Shown here one piece after another: positions 7,668 to 17,178 of a stretch of DNA of 64,000 nucleotides; position 1 is the first letter of the stretch; every line of letters starts with the position of its first letter. This DNA is from Bacteroidota bacterium (GTDB lineage Bacteria > Bacteroidota > Ignavibacteria > Ignavibacteriales > Ignavibacteriaceae). The notes under the pieces are model-generated. The model saw nothing but the letters and a program-made list of their open reading frames with translations. It was not told where the DNA came from and ran no database searches. A program made the translations under genes and the position numbers. Where the stretch lies: positions 1 to 64,000 of the forward strand of contig JAKAKL010000118.1 of assembly GCA_021824565.1 (NCBI GenBank), in the 5' to 3' direction.

Positions 7668-9842
7668 TTAAGAACTTTCAAATCTTTCAACGGTATATAC
7701 CCCTTTAAGCTTTTTCAAACGCTCGATTATCCTTGCCAGGTGCTCGATGTTGTGAACATATAAAGTTACGCTGCCTTCAAACATGGAATCCGTTGTATTA
7801 ATGTTTATTGATTTTATATTCGTGTTCTGATACGAAACTATTGTATGTGAAATTTCATTTAATATCCCCGCTGAATCTTCACCGAGTATGCTTAAGCCTG
7901 CAACAAAAAGCGACCCTTCGGCTTCAGGCCATTGAACCGGAACCAGTTTGCTGCTGTCCTTTTCAGAAATTCTTATAAGATTGATGCATGTTTTCCTATG
8001 AATTTTAATTCCTTCACCGACAGTTATGTATCCAATTACAGGATCACCTGGAATCGGGTTGCAGCATTTTGCATACGAATACATTATCCCGGCATTTTTT
8101 CCATCTACCAAAACGCCGCCTATATCCGTCCTTGCTATGCTTGCAAAATTATCAAACTCCAGCGAGGGAATTTTTTCTTTTTTTTCTTCCTTTTCCCTTG
8201 TAGCTGTTAACACTTCATCTAAATTTATTTTACCTTGACCAATTGCTTTATAAAATAATTTTGGGCTTTCAAATTTCAGGCTCAACGTCAGCTTAGCGAG
8301 ATCGGAAGGAGTGAAAGACAATTTTAGTCTTTTAATTTTTTTCTCCCATATTTCTTTTCCGGCATCAATAATGTCTTCTTCTTCTTTGTTAATCCATTTC
8401 CTAATCGCAGTTTTTGATTTATGCGTCACTACAAATTTCATCCAGTTTTTATTAGGATGCTGATTCTTTGAAGTAATTATTTCAACCTGATCGCCGCTGT
8501 GCAGAACCGTGTCCAGAGGAACTATTTTCCCGTTGACCTTTGCTCCGATGCAATGGAATCCAACTTTACTGTGAATCTCAAATGCAAAATCTACGGGTGT
8601 AGAACCAACCGGCAGCCTTCTCAAGTCACCTTTTGGAGTAAAGACATAAATTTCATCTTGATAAAGATTAAGTTTAAAGCTCTCCAATAATTCTTTACGA
8701 GCATCATCCTTTGACGCACTTTCAAAAATATCTCTTATCCAGTTTACCCAGCTTTCAAGTTCTTTATCCGATGCGGCTTTATTTTCTTTATAGCGCCAAT
8801 GTGCAGCAACTCCTTTTTCGGCAACTTCGTGCATTTTCTTTGTTCTAATTTGAACTTCAACTAACCTGCCCTCAGGTCCGACAACGGTAGTATGAATAGA
8901 CTGATAATTATTTGTCTTCGGTATTGAGACATAATCTTTAAATCTATCCGGAACGGGCAAATACATTTGATTAACTATTCCGAGAGTTGTGTAACAATCA
9001 TTTGTATTCTCTGTGTCAATAATTATTCTTATGGCAAACAAATCATAAATTTCTTCAAATGGCTTGTTCCTTTTTACCATCTTTCTATAAATGCTGTAGA
9101 GATGTTTGGGACGACCGTTCATTTCATATTTTAAATTATAGTCATTAAGCTTTTGAATTATCGGTTCGCTGAATTTATTTATGTATGATTCTCTTTCTTT
9201 CCTTTTGCTCTTAATTTTTCTTGCGATTTCTTCGTAAGCTTCCCTGTTGAGATATTTAAATGAAAGATCTTCAAGTTCCCACTTCACCTGACCAAGACCA
9301 AAACGGTTAGCGAAAGGAGCATATATTTCAAGCGTTTCTTGCGCAATCCTTCGCTGCTTATCCTGGTTTACAAATTCAAGCGTACGCATGTTGTGAAGAC
9401 GATCAGCAAATTTAACGAGAATGACCCGAACATCTTTCACCATTGATAGAAGAAGTTTTCTATAATTCTCTGCTTGGGTTATTTCCTGTCCTTTAAATAT
9501 TCCTCCAATCTTTGTCACGCCGTCAACAATTTCAGTTACTTCCTTTCCAAATTCTTTAACCATAAAATCAAGGTTGAAGTCCGTATCTTCAACAACATCA
9601 TGCAGTAGAGCGCAGACAACAGTTACATCATCGAGAGGAATTTCTTGAGACACTATCATTGCAACTTCAAAAGGATGCGTAAAATATGGCTCGCCTGAAG
9701 CACGCAAATCATTCTTATGCGCTTCTAACGCAAACTCAAATGCCTTTGTTATCATAACATCACTAACGCTCGGTAAATGATGTTTGCATGCATCCAGAAG
9801 GTCATCGAGCATTTTTTTATATCTTGGATTTTCAAGAGCCAT
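7668..9842 (-). CDS. spoT: Bifunctional (p)ppGpp synthetase/hydrolase (RelA/SpoT family)
   Basis: A 724-residue Rel protein. Domains in order: HD hydrolase (H at FTHPFEVA near 55 and HD in ALLHDVVEDTD near 81), synthetase (RFKDYVSIPKTNNYQSIHT and EVQIRTKKMHEVAE), TGS (about 400-465; EIYVFTPKGDLRRLP), a zinc/CC motif (YAKCCNPIPGDPVIGY) and a C-terminal ACT domain. Both catalytic halves look intact, so it should make and degrade the stringent-response alarmone. I place the start at ATG 9842 rather than the in-frame GTG at 9851 because MALENPRYK is a conventional beginning; the choice changes only three residues. yqgF follows after 3 bp. Confidence 0.92.
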   Translation of the reverse strand: MALENPRYKKMLDDLLDACKHHLPSVSDVMITKAFEFALEAHKNDLRASGEPYFTHPFEVAMIVSQEIPLDDVTVVCALLHDVVEDTDFNLDFMVKEFGKEVTEIVDGVTKIGGIFKGQEITQAENYRKLLLSMVKDVRVILVKFADRLHNMRTLEFVNQDKQRRIAQETLEIYAPFANRFGLGQVKWELEDLSFKYLNREAYEEIARKIKSKRKERESYINKFSEPIIQKLNDYNLKYEMNGRPKHLYSIYRKMVKRNKPFEEIYDLFAIRIIIDTENTNDCYTTLGIVNQMYLPVPDRFKDYVSIPKTNNYQSIHTTVVGPEGRLVEVQIRTKKMHEVAEKGVAAHWRYKENKAASDKELESWVNWIRDIFESASKDDARKELLESFKLNLYQDEIYVFTPKGDLRRLPVGSTPVDFAFEIHSKVGFHCIGAKVNGKIVPLDTVLHSGDQVEIITSKNQHPNKNWMKFVVTHKSKTAIRKWINKEEEDIIDAGKEIWEKKIKRLKLSFTPSDLAKLTLSLKFESPKLFYKAIGQGKINLDEVLTATREKEEKKEKIPSLEFDNFASIARTDIGGVLVDGKNAGIMYSYAKCCNPIPGDPVIGYITVGEGIKIHRKTCINLIRISEKDSSKLVPVQWPEAEGSLFVAGLSILGEDSAGILNEISHTIVSYQNTNIKSININTTDSMFEGSVTLYVHNIEHLARIIERLKKLKGVYTVERFESS

Positions 9843-9931
9843 GTTTATCACTAAATAATAAATTTAATTTTAAACTAAATTTAGTAGAATTTATTGAATT
9901 GTTAAAGTCACCCTAAAAAAGTGTGTGTGCT

Positions 9932-10954
9932 TTATCTTGAAAGGTTTTCTTTCATTGCTTCGATGCGGCTTAACCGGCTGGATAAATTTTCTTTAACTCG
10001 TTCGGAAAGATTTTTTATAGCCAAAATGTCGTTGCACAGCAGAAGAGCTTCATTTTTGTCTCCCATTCTTTCATAAATCTGAGCAATGATATGCTTTAAA
10101 ATTATTTCATTGTAATGATTTTGATCGGGAACGCTTAAGTACGATTGCAGCACTTCCTCATAGTATTTGATTGCGGTCTTCTTATCTATATCTTCATAAG
10201 CTCTTGCAAGTCCCCATTTAAAAGCCCGGTTATCGGGAAAATCTTTTAAACCATCCTCCGCAATTTTTACAGCTTTATTGTACTCATGTTGATCTATATA
10301 TATCCAGACAAGTGAACTTATAGCTGCATAATTATTATAAGATGAATGTTTGATAGCTGCGTTCAGCAAATTAATTCCTTCCTGCTCGTCATTACCAACA
10401 AAAGGAAGCCATTTTAGGAATTCAGTCTTCCGGCTTTTCCAGTAATCGTAAGCGCCGATGGCAATATATGCATCGTAGAAATTTGAATCGATCTTCAAAC
10501 AATTTTCAAAGTCGGATTTTGCAGTGAGACCGGTAGTAAAGGCGGCGAGCCAGTTTTTATTAATTGCATCAGCATAAGCTTTATATCCATTGCAAAGTGC
10601 TACAAAATAATTGTACCAGATATTTTTCGCATTAGAGTCAAGTAGTTTTTTTGATTGGTCCCCAGCTTTCTTTAAATAATCATTTATGAAATCGGAATTC
10701 ATCTCTTCGCCCAGATCATAAGCTTTGGCAATTTGCGTTGCCGCTAAATAAATTTTTCCTAAAGGGATGTCCGGGAATCTTTTATCTAATTTTGTAAAAA
10801 CATTAGAAGCTTCGGAATAATTTTGATTTGCAATTTCTTTTATCCCCGAACGCAGCAATCTATCTACGGTTGTGTCCGGGTAAGACTGCGCGAAAATTAT
10901 TCCGGCAGGGAATAAAATAAGAAACAATAAAATGATATTTTTATAATGTCCCAA
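9932..10954 (-). CDS. Secreted TPR-repeat protein of unknown function
   Basis: A 340-residue protein with a clear signal peptide (hydrophobic 6-22, ending near FAQSYP) followed by helical repeats of TPR type (for example DNRAFKWGLARAYEDIDKKTAIKYYEEVL and YERMGDKNEALLLCNDILAI). TPR domains mediate protein contacts; no catalytic motif is visible. The start overlaps the 3' end of upp by 14 bp, so it is translated as part of the upp unit. The substrate or partner is unknown. Confidence 0.7.
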   Translation of the reverse strand: MGHYKNIILLFLILFPAGIIFAQSYPDTTVDRLLRSGIKEIANQNYSEASNVFTKLDKRFPDIPLGKIYLAATQIAKAYDLGEEMNSDFINDYLKKAGDQSKKLLDSNAKNIWYNYFVALCNGYKAYADAINKNWLAAFTTGLTAKSDFENCLKIDSNFYDAYIAIGAYDYWKSRKTEFLKWLPFVGNDEQEGINLLNAAIKHSSYNNYAAISSLVWIYIDQHEYNKAVKIAEDGLKDFPDNRAFKWGLARAYEDIDKKTAIKYYEEVLQSYLSVPDQNHYNEIILKHIIAQIYERMGDKNEALLLCNDILAIKNLSERVKENLSSRLSRIEAMKENLSR

Positions 10955-11579
10955 AAGTTCTATCTCCAGCGTCGCCCAATCCAGGTAAAATATAGCCTTT
11001 GCTATTTAATTCTCTATCCAGCGCCGCTCCAAATATATTTACTTCAGGATGATTTGCTTCAAGCTTTTTAATTCCTTCGGGAGCCGCAACCAGGCAAGCA
11101 AATATTAAATTTTTCGCGCCGCGCTTTTTTAAATAGTTCAACGCCTCATTTGCGCTGCCTCCAGTTGCTAACATTGGATCGACAAGGATGACTTTTGCCG
11201 AATCGATATTCTTTGGAGTCTTATAATAATATTCCACTGGCTTCAGCGTCGTTTCGTCTCGTTGAAGACCGATGTGACCTACCTTTGCATCAGTAATGAT
11301 TTCAAGAAAGCCATTTACCATTCCCAATCCCGCACGAAGCACGGGGACAAGCACTACATCATCAATAATTTTATAACCTGTAGTTTTTTCAAGCGGGGTT
11401 TCGATTTCAAATTCAGCAGTGCGCAAGTCTTTGGAAATTTCCATTGCTATTATGTGAGAAATTCTTTTTACTGCTTCCCTAAAAATTTCCGGAGATGTTT
11501 CTGCCTGTCGTAAAACAGTAACATCTCTTTTAATCAGAGGATGATCAATCAAGTAAAAATTTGGAAACTTAGTTGTCAT
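10941..11579 (-). CDS. upp: Uracil phosphoribosyltransferase
   Basis: A 212-residue type I phosphoribosyltransferase converting uracil and PRPP to UMP in pyrimidine salvage. The PRPP loop is VILVDPMLATGGSANEAL and the uracil-binding C-terminus reads YILPGLGDAGDRTFGT, both diagnostic. A GAGGAAT ribosome site lies 3 nt upstream of the ATG. Its 3' end overlaps the start of the TPR protein gene by 14 bp. A 135-bp gap separates it from der, so it may have its own promoter. Confidence 0.94.
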   Translation of the reverse strand: MTTKFPNFYLIDHPLIKRDVTVLRQAETSPEIFREAVKRISHIIAMEISKDLRTAEFEIETPLEKTTGYKIIDDVVLVPVLRAGLGMVNGFLEIITDAKVGHIGLQRDETTLKPVEYYYKTPKNIDSAKVILVDPMLATGGSANEALNYLKKRGAKNLIFACLVAAPEGIKKLEANHPEVNIFGAALDRELNSKGYILPGLGDAGDRTFGTL

Positions 11580-11714
11580 AATAATTCCTCAAAAATTTTT
11601 AAGATTTAAATCTGTTCACACAAAAAAATTATGTCGATAAAAAAGATTTTAACTAAATCAAATCTTCATTATTCGAAATTAAAATGGCGTTTACCCAAAA
11701 TTAGATTTAATCTT

Positions 11715-13028
11715 CTATTTATTCTTAAAGCTCAAAGTAATTGGCACACCTTCAAAGCCAAAGTTCTTCCTTATCAGCTTTTCTAAAAACCTTCTATAAT
11801 GCTCCGGTATTTCTTTAGGATAATTTGCAAAGAAAAGAAAAATGGGATAATGATCGCCGACCTGGGTGATATATTTTATCTTAACTTCTTTGCCAGTTCC
11901 GGTTGAAGGCGGAGGAACACGCTCAATTTCCGAAAGCAGCACATCATTTAAGTCGCTTGTAGGAATTTTCTTTTTGCGTTCTTCATTTATTCGCTGACAT
12001 AAATCGATAAGCTTATAAATTCTCTGCTTGGTCAAGGCTGAAATAAATATTACGGGAGCATAATCAATATTACCGATCTTCAGCTTAATTTCTTTTTCAT
12101 ATTGAATGGCAGTGTTGTCGTCTTTTGAAACCAGGTCCCACTTATTAGCAGCTATTACCAAGCCTTTTCTCCACCTAACAGCCTCGTCAATAATTTTTTG
12201 GTCCTGCTTTTCTATCCCAGTTTGTGCGTCAATCATTACAACAGCTACATCGCATTCGCCTATGGTTTTTAATGTCCTTATCATTGAAAAAAATTCTATG
12301 CTTTCATCAATTCTTTTTTTCTTTCGAAGTCCTGCGGTATCAATTAATACTATTTCATTTCCATAATATTTTAAAATAGAATCAAGGCTGTCACGCGTTG
12401 TACCGGGAACATCCGTAACAATGCTTCGATCATATCCAAGCAGAGAATTTGTTAAAGAGGATTTCCCAACATTCGGTCTGCCGACTATTGCTATTTTTAA
12501 TCTTGCATCATTCGATCCGTCATTATCAGTACTAGCGAAATCTGCCGTTAGCTCATCAAGCATATCGCCAACTCTTCTACCGGCAAGCGCAGAGATTGAA
12601 TAAATCTTTTTAATTCCGAGCTTATAGAATTCCGCCGCAGACGCTTCATAATTTTCTGAGTCTACTTTATTAACAAGCAATATAAAATTTTTATTAGAAC
12701 TTCTCAGCATCTCCGCAATTTGAATATCGACCGGGTTAATGCCGGTACGAACATCAACAACAAATAAAATAGCATCGGCTTCAGTGATAGCTATTTCAAC
12801 TTGTTCGCGAATTGCGGTCTCAAAAAGGTCTTTGGAATCAGGCACATAACCGCCAGTATCAATTACTTGAAATTCTTTTCCAGCCCAATCTGCATCGCCG
12901 TAATTTCTATCTCGTGTAACACCGCTGCGGTCATCGACGATCGCTTCTCTCTTTCCGACAAGACGATTAAACAAAGTAGACTTGCCCACATTTGGTCGTC
13001 CTACTATTACTACCAGCGGTTTTTTCAT
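11715..13028 (-). CDS. der: Ribosome-associated GTPase Der (EngA)
   Basis: A 437-residue tandem GTPase needed for 50S ribosome assembly. Domain 1 has GRPNVGKSTLFNRL (10-23), DTGG and NKVD; domain 2 has GRPNVGKSSLTNSL (about 181-194), DTAG and NKWD. A C-terminal KH-like domain follows (about 350-437). All G motifs are intact and length is normal. It begins 20 bp after the stop of the DUF5683-like gene, at the end of the porU-porV cluster. Confidence 0.95.
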   Translation of the reverse strand: MKKPLVVIVGRPNVGKSTLFNRLVGKREAIVDDRSGVTRDRNYGDADWAGKEFQVIDTGGYVPDSKDLFETAIREQVEIAITEADAILFVVDVRTGINPVDIQIAEMLRSSNKNFILLVNKVDSENYEASAAEFYKLGIKKIYSISALAGRRVGDMLDELTADFASTDNDGSNDARLKIAIVGRPNVGKSSLTNSLLGYDRSIVTDVPGTTRDSLDSILKYYGNEIVLIDTAGLRKKKRIDESIEFFSMIRTLKTIGECDVAVVMIDAQTGIEKQDQKIIDEAVRWRKGLVIAANKWDLVSKDDNTAIQYEKEIKLKIGNIDYAPVIFISALTKQRIYKLIDLCQRINEERKKKIPTSDLNDVLLSEIERVPPPSTGTGKEVKIKYITQVGDHYPIFLFFANYPKEIPEHYRRFLEKLIRKNFGFEGVPITLSFKNK

Positions 13029-13048
13029 ATTTTTTTTCTAACCCTATC

Positions 13049-14008
13049 TTAAAAATTATACGAAATATTTATCGTCGGCACCAGCTCAAGCCTATCCGAA
13101 TAATTTATATTGCCGTTTTGCATTCTAAAATTCACAGCTAAAGATTTATTATAATTATCGACACTCCAGACCGCATCGAAGATACTCATAAAATGATTTA
13201 TATATATTATAATAATTGCCGTTTTGCTGTCAGCATAATAATCGTTTGCAACCGCGCGCTGATGTGCGTAACCTACCATTTGAGGAGTAAGAGTATGAAA
13301 GTCATTATCGCTCATCACTGCGGTGTTCCAGCCGTGACTGTACTGCGGATATTTTCCTATTAATTCATAATACTGCTGTTCTCCAAAATGCGGGAGCATA
13401 TGAGAGTAACCGCCGCTGATAGCGCTTTCCAATTTATTCAGCTCATTCCAATCTACGCGATATTGGCTCCAATCAGTTGTATTGGCTGGAGGATTGCCGC
13501 CCGGAAATATATTATAGTTTTTAACATTTTGATCTGGATTTGAACTCAGAGTAGGATCAGAATTTGCATTAACAACATTGGAAATATGCTGTATTGTCCA
13601 AGCGGCATATTTTGCAACATTCCAGTTCTGGTTAGCATAATTCTGAAATGACTGCGTTTGCGAATCGCCTTTGTTATTATAAATAATAGCAGTAGTAATT
13701 GCTGCGGCTTCTACGACAAATATTATTCCCGCTTTTAAATATCTCTCAGCATAAAATTCTCCGGCTCCAGGCAATATACCTGATAAAATTCCTGCAAGAA
13801 GCGGAGACTTTTTTTGAGATGCATCTAAATTCAGCTCAGTAATTTTCGTCTGCGAAGGATTATAAGACAAATTATTCGCGTCAAGATAAAGAGTGCCGGA
13901 TAATTTCGGCTGCTCGGCTTCCTGCGCAAAATTAGTCTTTAATAGAAGTATCGAGAATAAAATTACTAAAAAAATTTTTACCTTTTGATATTTCATGGTT
14001 CCCAGCAT
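13049..14008 (-). CDS. DUF5683-like exported/membrane protein
   Basis: A 319-residue protein with a signal segment (about 9-28) and a Pro/Gly-rich hydrophobic stretch (SPLLAGILSGILPGAGEFYAERYLKAGIIFVVEA, about 69-102) like that of DUF5683-type envelope proteins, where PG-G-(E/Q)-FY is a hallmark. A further hydrophobic segment near 265-280 and a C-terminal beta-like end (LVPTINISYNF, terminal Phe) suggest an outer-membrane or periplasmic location. A second ATG at 13996 (MKYQKVK) is an equally good start. It is flanked by the peptidase-MA protein (24 bp) and der (20 bp). No function is known to me. Confidence 0.6.
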   Translation of the reverse strand: MLGTMKYQKVKIFLVILFSILLLKTNFAQEAEQPKLSGTLYLDANNLSYNPSQTKITELNLDASQKKSPLLAGILSGILPGAGEFYAERYLKAGIIFVVEAAAITTAIIYNNKGDSQTQSFQNYANQNWNVAKYAAWTIQHISNVVNANSDPTLSSNPDQNVKNYNIFPGGNPPANTTDWSQYRVDWNELNKLESAISGGYSHMLPHFGEQQYYELIGKYPQYSHGWNTAVMSDNDFHTLTPQMVGYAHQRAVANDYYADSKTAIIIIYINHFMSIFDAVWSVDNYNKSLAVNFRMQNGNINYSDRLELVPTINISYNF

Positions 14009-14032
14009 TTTTTTAAATAATATTTTTATTAA

Positions 14033-17000
14033 TTAAATATCAAATCCAAACATTATACCGCCGTAAAATCTCCACTCTTTTCCATAAGAAACAATATCGC
14101 CGTTTACATTGCGGGAGAATTTATCAAAGCCGTAGGAGGCGTCAAAGAAAACATCTGTAGGAAACTCATAATACGAGTTCATGTGAATTCTTATTTCGGC
14201 GCCCGCTCCTTTTTTAAAATCTTTTATTGTTGTTGCGTTAGCATCCCAGGCGTTGCCGATATCTCCATAAAAAGCCATAAAGATTTTATCAATATATATA
14301 TGACCGATCCTGTCATCAATATTTTTCAACAAAGGAAATCTATACGTTAAATTAAACCAGCCTACTTTATTTCCGCTGATAGCATAGAACGGATAGGCTT
14401 TCATTCCAACAAGTCCGCCGAGATAATAGTCAAAGAAATCCGGTACGGTTTTCCCCATAATGGCGCCGAACCTAAATTTAGTAGTTAAGGTATTATCATC
14501 CCAAAGCAGGAAATGGATTTTAGAATTAAGCTCAAGCCGGTTGAAATCATAGTTATTAAAAACAGGTTCAAGAAATCCATTGCTTACAGTATAATTGCCA
14601 TCCGGATTAAATTTGTCAAACTCGTAATTATACGTTAGGTCGAGATTCATACCTATTGGATTTATCTCATCGTCAACTGCAGGCTTAATTGCATCGTAAG
14701 TATATTTTAGCTGTACATTCCTGCCGATTAAATAATTATCGGTAGTAGCCGGATAAAGCGAATTATCAGGTAAGAAGAAACTTCCAAGGTTTGCGTTGTA
14801 CGTACTGAAGATAAAACGAAGTTCAAGATTCTGCTCCCGCGAAAAAATTCTTTGCGACGCCGCAAAATCAAATTCAAATAAATTATAAGAGACATCAACC
14901 GGGATTGTATAATCGTAGTGGACTACATTTCCGATTGTATCCGGATTGAATGAAACCGTTGAGTTAGCGAGCCTGCTGATGTTATAAACTTCAAGCGAAA
15001 GCTCCGGCTTAACGCCAATATCATAAAGCAGCGGGATTTTATTTCTGTAATTAAATATAAAAAATAAATCGCGCTCCAATCGTGAATTGATGTCGGCGCC
15101 GGCAAAGAGAGAATAACGGTTCAGCATATCGGTTGACGAGACGTAAACGCCTGGCTTTATCTTTTCAAAAAAATTATTTGTTGTGTTATAATTATCGTAA
15201 CGGATAAAAGGATAGAAAGAAAGCTTTGTAAAAGTCCCGGTATAATCTTCTTTTTTATAGTTTGGAATATTGTAATCGTTATAATGAAGAAGTCTTGTCA
15301 TATCGAATTTTGCAAGGTCTCCTTTGGGCTTATCTTTATCAAGCGGAGGATCTTTTATCCAAACATAATCATAACCGGGTTTCACTTTCCTTTCATCTGC
15401 CGGAGTAATTTCAAAAATTTTAAATCCTTTTGAAGTGTAACCTGCATAAAGAATATTTCCTGCAGAATCCACAGTAGGCATAAAAGCACCGCCGACAACG
15501 TTTGTCAATTCTTTTTTCTCGCCGCTCTTGATATTATAAGAATACAAATTAAAGATGCCTGTGGAATCGGAACAAAAAATTACATTCCCTTTCTTATCAT
15601 AGGCAGCATTTCTATTATCATGATTGTTCTTAATAAGAAAATTAAAATTAGACCCGCCTGTATCTATCGTTGCTATGCTTCTATTATCTGCGTATGAATA
15701 ATCAAAAATAATTTCTTTATCGTCGGGAGAAAATTTAGGATCATATACCTGTTCGCCGTTATTGAACTTTGTAATCTGTTCGAAATTTTTTCCTTCAATA
15801 TCTACGGTCCCAAGATTTGTAGTTCCGTCTTTTTCAAAGATGAAAACAATCTTTTTACCGTCGTTGGAAATAGAAGGCTGGTTGGCTCTCAAGTCGTGTG
15901 TCAATCTAGTTTCTTTGTCTTTACTAATTTCATAAGTGTAAAGATCATGAACGTTATACCAGTTAGGATTATCATCTGAAAGTTTAGAATAAATTATTTC
16001 ATCCTTGCCCGGAACCCAGCTTATCGTAGAAGTTACGCCCGGGACAATTTCTTTTTCTTTATTCGTCTTTAGATCATAAAGATAAATTCCTGCAATACTG
16101 AAATAATCATTATTCTTATTTGAGATATAAACAAACTTGCTGCCGTCAGGAGAAAATGTCGGATAGAAATTCCCAAATCCAACTCCTGAAATAATTTCCC
16201 CCTGGACGGAATCTGAAAGAACTTTCTTCATTCTTTCACGGTAACTTGTTGTTATAAAGTCGCGCCATTCATCATAAATTTGGTTTCCATCTTTACCAAG
16301 CGCATCTTTGAAAGCCGCGTCAATTGTAAATACTCCGAACTTTCCAAGGTCATGACTTATTTCTTCCAGTTTGACTTCGCCGTATTTTTGCGAAATATAT
16401 CTTGTCAAAGCAAAACCAGAATTATAGACTGACTCATTGCCTAAACTTGTTTTATCAAATTCTCCCATCTGATTCCACGTCAGCATATCGCCGTCGAGAG
16501 CATAACATCGTAATACCATATCGCGGTGAGTGTCCCAGTTATCGTAATTAAATTCCTTACGCATATACTGAGCAGTTCCTTCAGCGAACCACGACGGAAC
16601 ATTTACTCCTGCAATTGGATATGAAACTATAACATTTGGATAGCCGTACAGAATATCAGGTCTGCGTTCATCTTCATAATTTAAGAGCTGGAGAAAAAAT
16701 GCAGGCACTGTTCTCGGCATTTTCAGCGCAGACTGTATTTGCACCATGTGTGTAGTTTCGTGCGAGATAACATTGCGAAGCCAGTTATGCGCACCGCGCA
16801 AATCGAAGTCCAATGCGCTCGTCCATATTTCAATTTTATTATCGAAAAAATAAGTTGCGCCATTAGAGTAATCGTCAATATCTTTTATGACATAATGAAT
16901 TGTACCCGGGTTGTAATCGTACAAAGATTCGAGAACAGGAATAACCTCATCCGCAATTTTCGCAACAACACGTGCAGTTCGCTCCGCGCCTTCGTGGAAA

Positions 17001-17125
17001 TGCACTTCACAATATTTTCCTTTTATGGTATACCATTTAAGTTCCGGGTGAAAATCTGTAAACTGCGCAAAGCTGTTTACACTGAACATTGTCGCCAAAA
17101 AAACTGCCGCTATAATTTTTTGCAT
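14033..17125 (-). CDS. Peptidase-MA-like zinc protease with TolB-type propeller and outer-membrane barrel
   Basis: A 1030-residue exported protein (signal peptide 1-20). An N-terminal gluzincin domain carries HETTH at 122-126 and a downstream WFAEGTAQY segment (E182) that can supply the third zinc ligand. Residues about 300-600 contain repeated PD40/WD40-like blades (for example YPTFSPDGSKFVYIS, KFSPDDKEIIFDY). The last 400 residues are a surface-antigen-type beta-barrel ending in YGGIMFGFDI. It follows the M6-like T9SS protein after 53 bp in the porU-porV transcription unit, so a role in processing or handling surface proteins is plausible but inferred. Confidence 0.72.
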   Translation of the reverse strand: MQKIIAAVFLATMFSVNSFAQFTDFHPELKWYTIKGKYCEVHFHEGAERTARVVAKIADEVIPVLESLYDYNPGTIHYVIKDIDDYSNGATYFFDNKIEIWTSALDFDLRGAHNWLRNVISHETTHMVQIQSALKMPRTVPAFFLQLLNYEDERRPDILYGYPNVIVSYPIAGVNVPSWFAEGTAQYMRKEFNYDNWDTHRDMVLRCYALDGDMLTWNQMGEFDKTSLGNESVYNSGFALTRYISQKYGEVKLEEISHDLGKFGVFTIDAAFKDALGKDGNQIYDEWRDFITTSYRERMKKVLSDSVQGEIISGVGFGNFYPTFSPDGSKFVYISNKNNDYFSIAGIYLYDLKTNKEKEIVPGVTSTISWVPGKDEIIYSKLSDDNPNWYNVHDLYTYEISKDKETRLTHDLRANQPSISNDGKKIVFIFEKDGTTNLGTVDIEGKNFEQITKFNNGEQVYDPKFSPDDKEIIFDYSYADNRSIATIDTGGSNFNFLIKNNHDNRNAAYDKKGNVIFCSDSTGIFNLYSYNIKSGEKKELTNVVGGAFMPTVDSAGNILYAGYTSKGFKIFEITPADERKVKPGYDYVWIKDPPLDKDKPKGDLAKFDMTRLLHYNDYNIPNYKKEDYTGTFTKLSFYPFIRYDNYNTTNNFFEKIKPGVYVSSTDMLNRYSLFAGADINSRLERDLFFIFNYRNKIPLLYDIGVKPELSLEVYNISRLANSTVSFNPDTIGNVVHYDYTIPVDVSYNLFEFDFAASQRIFSREQNLELRFIFSTYNANLGSFFLPDNSLYPATTDNYLIGRNVQLKYTYDAIKPAVDDEINPIGMNLDLTYNYEFDKFNPDGNYTVSNGFLEPVFNNYDFNRLELNSKIHFLLWDDNTLTTKFRFGAIMGKTVPDFFDYYLGGLVGMKAYPFYAISGNKVGWFNLTYRFPLLKNIDDRIGHIYIDKIFMAFYGDIGNAWDANATTIKDFKKGAGAEIRIHMNSYYEFPTDVFFDASYGFDKFSRNVNGDIVSYGKEWRFYGGIMFGFDI

Positions 17126-17178
17126 TAATTAATATGATTAAAGTTTGTGGATGAATTGAAAAAAGGAACGCTTCATTA